From Erpobdella octoculata (Eukaryota; Annelida; Clitellata; Hirudinida; Erpobdellidae), in assembly GCA_963978895.1 (NCBI GenBank), contig OZ022247.1, forward strand, positions 20,425,430 through 20,489,429: 64,000 nt of DNA, given 5' to 3'. This document shows positions 59,542-64,000 of the stretch, one piece after another; position 1 is the stretch's first letter; each line of letters begins with the position of its first letter. A program made the translations under genes and the position numbers. Under the pieces are notes generated by a model that saw only the letters and a program-made list of their open reading frames with translations, did not search any database and had not been told where the DNA came from.

Positions 59542-60791
59542 TATATGCATAATATATGCATGTGTTTATTTGTGTGTAGTGTCCGGGCTGGAGTTGTCAC
59601 GGGATCTTCTTTCAATTTCCGTTCAAACGTTCATCGCATTTATTACCTAATTTTTCTGAGTTGTAAGAAATTTGAAATTTGTAAGTTTTAATTTAGACGT
59701 TTGTACTGCAGGTGGAATGAAACACATTCAATCAATTTCATCGCGAACTCTCTTAGATTGGACGAGTAGTTGTTAGAAAAAATTTTTTTTTGTTTTCTTT
59801 CCATCTCCACTTTGATGTAATTCCATTCTTATCTTGCATTCCGATTATTTTAATGTCTAGGTGACCGTGACGGAGTTTCTGGCACTCCTTCCTCATAATC
59901 AGCTGTGTTCGTAGCAACCTCAAGATTTCTTGCATTTTTCTTCTCTCCGATCGATCGATAAGATCGATTTTTTTTTAAATGTCTGTTCGTCTTTGTCGTC
60001 GTTTTACGATTTTTTGAAGCCTCGATCGCTCATTCGTGTTGACGTGCAATCTGTCTTTCTTTCTGAGGTTTCCTGGTGCTTTAAAAATATAAGTGTAATA
60101 ATTGTTCCCATTCTTGTCAGCTGGATATCTAGAGTTTGTGTGTGTGTGCGCGTGTGTATGTGTGTGTGTGTGTGTGTGTGGAGCATTCCATTTTGGACAA
60201 ATACTAGTCATGAGCAGCACTTCTCTCATCGGTGTTGCTGTTTTTGCTGCTAATTTCGGTTTTTTTGCTTCCCACATCGTTTTGCCTCTTCAATTTTATT
60301 TTTTAATTCATCAACAGTGAAGTTTAATTTGTGTTTTTTGATTCTTGTCCGCTACATCTGTAAAATAATAATAATAATAATATAGGGTAGGAAGTACTTT
60401 TTAAGTACTTGTCGACTTTCGTTTGAGTTTCAGTTTGCTTCACTTGAAGTAGATAAGAGCATGTCAAGAGTTCATCTAAGGGAGTTTTTCTTGACCTTGG
60501 ATAAACTAGGTCAGGTCAAGCTAATAAAAAATACCTGTTAAAGGATAACTTTAGCGTTTTGACTGCAAATGCATTGTTATTTCCATTTGTGAAATAATTT
60601 CCATTATCATTCTCCATTTGAACCCATTCTAGAATATTTTCCAACTAGAATATTTTCTAATTCCATTATTATTTGTCAAATAAGTTTTATTTGATTCTTT
60701 AAAATTTCTATTCAATTTCAATTACCATTGCTGAAATAATTTCCGGTCTATTCCCATTATCATTTGAACAGATTTTTTCTATTTCAATTCT

Positions 60792-60793
<2 letters not shown>

Positions 60794-60848
<55 letters not shown>

Positions 60849-61136
60849 GACTATGTATGTATGTCCTTTATGCATTGCTACACCATTCATCCAATCGTAA
60901 TGAAATTTTCATACAACGTTGAGAGTCAATAGAGTAAGGTTTTTAAGGGAAAAATTGAGATTGGTCACAAAATGAGAGGAAACAGGAACGGGAGAGCGAC
61001 CGTGAGCGGGAACTGGAAAATGAACGAGAACGGGAAAGCAAGCGGAAACGGAAAAGCAACCGGAAATTTTCCGGGAGCAGAAAAGGAAACGGCAGCGAGA
61101 GAGAAAAACCTCTAAAAACGCCGGGTACCCCGCTAG
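60794..61136 (+). mobile_element. Short Helitron-like element, family 1
   Basis: Starts TCTATATATATA, continues 'aatgactatgtatgtatgtc', then a GCGGGAACGGGAAAG-like purine tandem, and ends CCCCGCTAG followed by T. The 3' hairpin is partly lost compared with the copy ending at 30759. The base before TC is T rather than the expected A. Confidence 0.65.
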
Positions 61137-61633
61137 TTCCATTAATAAAACGTAAATATTCACTATTTTGGTTTTGCTTTCCAGTCCTTTCCATGGACCT
61201 CAAATGTGAGATGGAAAGAAGGTTATTTGTTTTAGTATATAAATAATTTCGGTGTTTACAAGTTTTTGGGTCTTTTCGACCTATTTGACTAGCATGATCT
61301 TACATTGCAGGTACTCACTCTCAAAGTCTAAAATGAAATTTCCATATCAGCTCGATTGGATGGCAGGAAGTTTGTTGATTTTCATTTCGAAGATAAGTCG
61401 GCAAACAAGCAGGCATGTAAGCTAACAAGCAAACAAGTAAGCTAACAAGCAAGCATGTAAGCTAACAAGCAAGCAAGACTAACGGTAAAGTTGATATAAA
61501 AGATTTAAAAATATATCTTCTTATAATAATAGTCTGAATTTTATATAGACGTGAACCAGAAATATCCGTTAGTTCATTTTGTAGACCTGAATACAGAAAA
61601 GCTACAAGCATAAGTAGGCAGCACATCCTAAAA

Positions 61634-62677
61634 CAGGGACGTAAATTCAGCATTTTCCAGGGGGGGGCAAAATTTTCCCGCCATTATATAGTTTTTTGAC
61701 AGGGTTACCCGGTGTTGTCCGGGTTTTTTGTGCTTAGTTTTTTCTCGTTTTTGCCAATGAAACGTCAAAGAAATAACAGATTTTTTTGTAATTTTTCAAA
61801 ATTTTCTCATTAATGAAGTTACCTGCATGCCAAATATTGTTAAAATTGCTCCTGCGGCTTGGATGTGATAAACGAATGCTCTCACACACATATTACCTTT
61901 TACATTTATATAAATACGTAGGTACAAGCAGAGAGGGATGGGGAAATGCATCCCCCATCAGAGTATCAATTGAAATTTTTTGGGTATAATACCTTGTTTT
62001 TGGAAAACGACCGCAGCTTTTTTGGGAAGAGAAATTGGAAGTCTTTGAAAAAAACTTTGAAAAATACCTACGACTACCCCTTACCGGTTATCAGCTTTTT
62101 GGAAGAGAATATAAAAAAATTTCTGAAGTGAATCCCCCACCAGAAAATTCTGGATTCGCCACGCGCCACGCGCCACTGGGTATAATGGGGATGAATGATT
62201 TAATCATATTGCAGTAAAACAAGTAAAGGAAAAACGAGTTTTTCAACACAAACTTTGATTTCAAATACATTCAATTTAGAAATGCAAAAGATGTTCAAAG
62301 TTTTTTTTTAAAATTGAATCATGTATTTTCATCAAATATAAAGCTATGCTGAAAGTTTCAACTTCCTAGCTAGTCAAAATGCTGGTTAAATTTCACTTGC
62401 AAGATTTGCGTACAGAGAAAGACACACACACACAAACAAACAGAGATTGTAACCTAAATAAAAGTTTGTAAAAAAGATGTCCAAAATAGGGTGGGTATAA
62501 TTTTGTTTTATTTTTGTGTAATAAATAATAACTTTGATGTAGACAACTGTGAGGGAATCAACATCGTATCAATTAAAATTAAATAAATATATAGTAAACT
62601 CTAGGTAAAAAAATTCAAATTTTGAAAATCAGGGGGGGGCAAATGCCCCCCCCTGCCCCCCCCAATTTACGTCCCTG
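61634..62677. mobile_element. hAT-like element, perfect target duplication
   Basis: Ends CAGGGACGTAAATT and AATTTACGTCCCTG are exact inverted repeats, and TCCTAAAA flanks both sides (61626-61633 and 62678-62685). G-runs and C-runs lie inside each terminus. Dispersed repeat A sits inverted within it (62213-62477), and a remnant of the Helitron-like GGTTACCCGG end lies near 61700. Confidence 0.9.
62213..62477 (-). repeat. Dispersed repeat family A, copy 3 (inside hAT)
   Basis: Reverse complement of the 7905-8160 and 32318-32575 copies, running from 'aacaagtaaaggaaaaacga' to 'taaaagtttg'. Confidence 0.8.
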
Positions 62678-64000
62678 TCCTAAAACTTTAATACTGGGCC
62701 TGGCGTTTATAATAGAGTTATCAAAATGGACCGGGCCAAGGTTATTGCGCCGAACTTTGAATATTTGTGCCCAATAAATCAGTGTTATCCTTGTAGTTAA
62801 TTATCTCTTAATTATTCATATTTTAGAAAATTGAGCGTATATGCTTTCGGAAGGCACTTTTTAAAATACAAAGTCTTCTGTAGCGACCTCTAAAATGTAT
62901 TTTATTAAACTAAAATTGTCAATACAATTATTTTCTCATGAATGTCAACCATTTGAGAGGGTGCCCAGCCAGAAAACTAAAAAAATGTGTGGCCTTATAA
63001 GGACCACCCACCCTAATATATACTTTTACTATAATACAAAGTATACTTTAGTTTATTAGAAAGTTTACTTATCTTAGTTTTGATTTCATCCAATACAACA
63101 CACAACCTATATAGGTACTTAGCCTACTGCAACTTAAAAACCCCCACAGTAGCCTACCTAATCAATATTTAAACAACAATTTCTCAATTAAATACGAATG
63201 TCAATCAATCTGCAGGCAAGAGAAGGGGCTTATTTAACTCTTAAATTGTTTCCACAATTAACTTTTGTTTTTCATAAACAAAGTGTTTTATACGGCTGAA
63301 TTTAGATCTGTCTAATGTTTTTCAGCCCAGTTTATCTAAAAATATACCTGCAGTGTTTTAAGGTGTCAACGATCAGCTGATTGGGGGAAGAGCATCTTAA
63401 CCATTCAGTGTCGTAGTACCATGCGCACCGGAAATAGGGTGGCATAAAGTTCACGTGATCTTTCTTACACACACACACAAAAATAAAAACAGAATAAACA
63501 CTTTAATATGACCTGAGAAACATAAAATCTGATCGTAAGTGCACCTCTGTGAATGGGAAAATATTTCTTTTTCTAGTGAGTCACGCAAATCAGAAACAGC
63601 AACTACTGTAGCCTACAGTATTAATAATAATAGTAGTAATAATGATAGAATTAATTTTTTTATTATTATTTGCTACTTTGTTTGCAGCTTGCTCCTGAAG
63701 GCTGTGTTTTACCTGTACACTGTTTAAGCTCTACTAGAGTGATGTTTCTATTAGCAACTACACAAACACAAATCCATGTCGATACACAAGTAGTGCACGG
63801 GCACCCAGCAAGCAACACAACCTCCATCATGCACAACTGAGTCAACGATCGAGAGTATTATTAACTATTATTAACGAATTAGGATAGAAGATACAAACGA
63901 GCAGACAGAAAAAGTTAGTAAATAGAGAAAATAAATGAACTTATCATTTCAACCCATGATTGCGCATGCGCAGCTTCTCAAACGTGTTCTAAAATTCTGT

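Larger units (their letters stand above)
59333..64000. other. Region downstream of SCAI, no gene seen
   Basis: Contains (TA)n at 59439-59541, (GT)n at 60136-60180, a Helitron-like repeat, a CAAGCAAGTAAG tetranucleotide-like stretch (61405-61475) and a hAT-like element. No coding exon could be supported on either strand up to the right edge. Confidence 0.5.

Overview
The window is AT-rich animal nuclear DNA. It has split genes with canonical GT..AG introns, many (TA)n, (CT)n and tetranucleotide arrays, and dense transposon debris. Two prepro-neuropeptides ending in RPRF-GKR (protostome neuropeptide F type), a fibrinogen-domain lectin and intron-rich conserved genes suggest a lophotrochozoan, perhaps an annelid or mollusc. 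The species cannot be fixed from this sequence alone. All gene models below were joined by hand from splice sites, reading phase and family similarity; no transcript evidence was available.

Layout. 1-4.8 kb: the 5' part of a cadherin gene (minus strand, running off the left edge), with a long (CT)n tract upstream of it. 9.1-16.5 kb: a 665-residue PH-domain protein (plus) with Gab/IRS-like tyrosine motifs and a PDZ-like C-terminal half. Its 4.9-kb second intron holds a nearly pristine non-autonomous LTR retrotransposon encoding a SAP-domain gag-like protein, a frame-breaking candidate exon and a 0.8-kb foldback element. 16.5-21.5 kb: no gene, mostly hAT remnants and a 20-bp satellite. 21.5-25.7 kb: two paralogous neuropeptide F genes, head to head. 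26.3-31.0 kb: a seven-exon secreted fibrinogen-domain protein (minus). 31-39.3 kb: no intact host gene, but a nested transposon block (hAT elements with 8-bp target duplications, with a terminally complete Helitron inside one of them). 39.4-44.9 kb: a nine-exon WW plus CUE-like adaptor with its own PPAY motif. 48.4-52.4 kb: TRUB2, mitochondrial pseudouridine synthase family, with the expected catalytic Asp replaced. 53.5-59.3 kb: SCAI in 15 exons. 59.3-64 kb: no gene seen; a Helitron-like repeat and another hAT element.

The genes do not form one pathway. WW/CUE, TRUB2 and SCAI are co-oriented on the plus strand. The strongest biological unit is the divergent neuropeptide F pair, which shares exon layout, intron phases and precursor architecture. 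The most striking genome-scale signal is the number of distinct hAT-like families with recognisable 8-bp target duplications, plus Helitrons with canonical ends (TCTATATA... to hairpin-CTAG, inserted between A and T).
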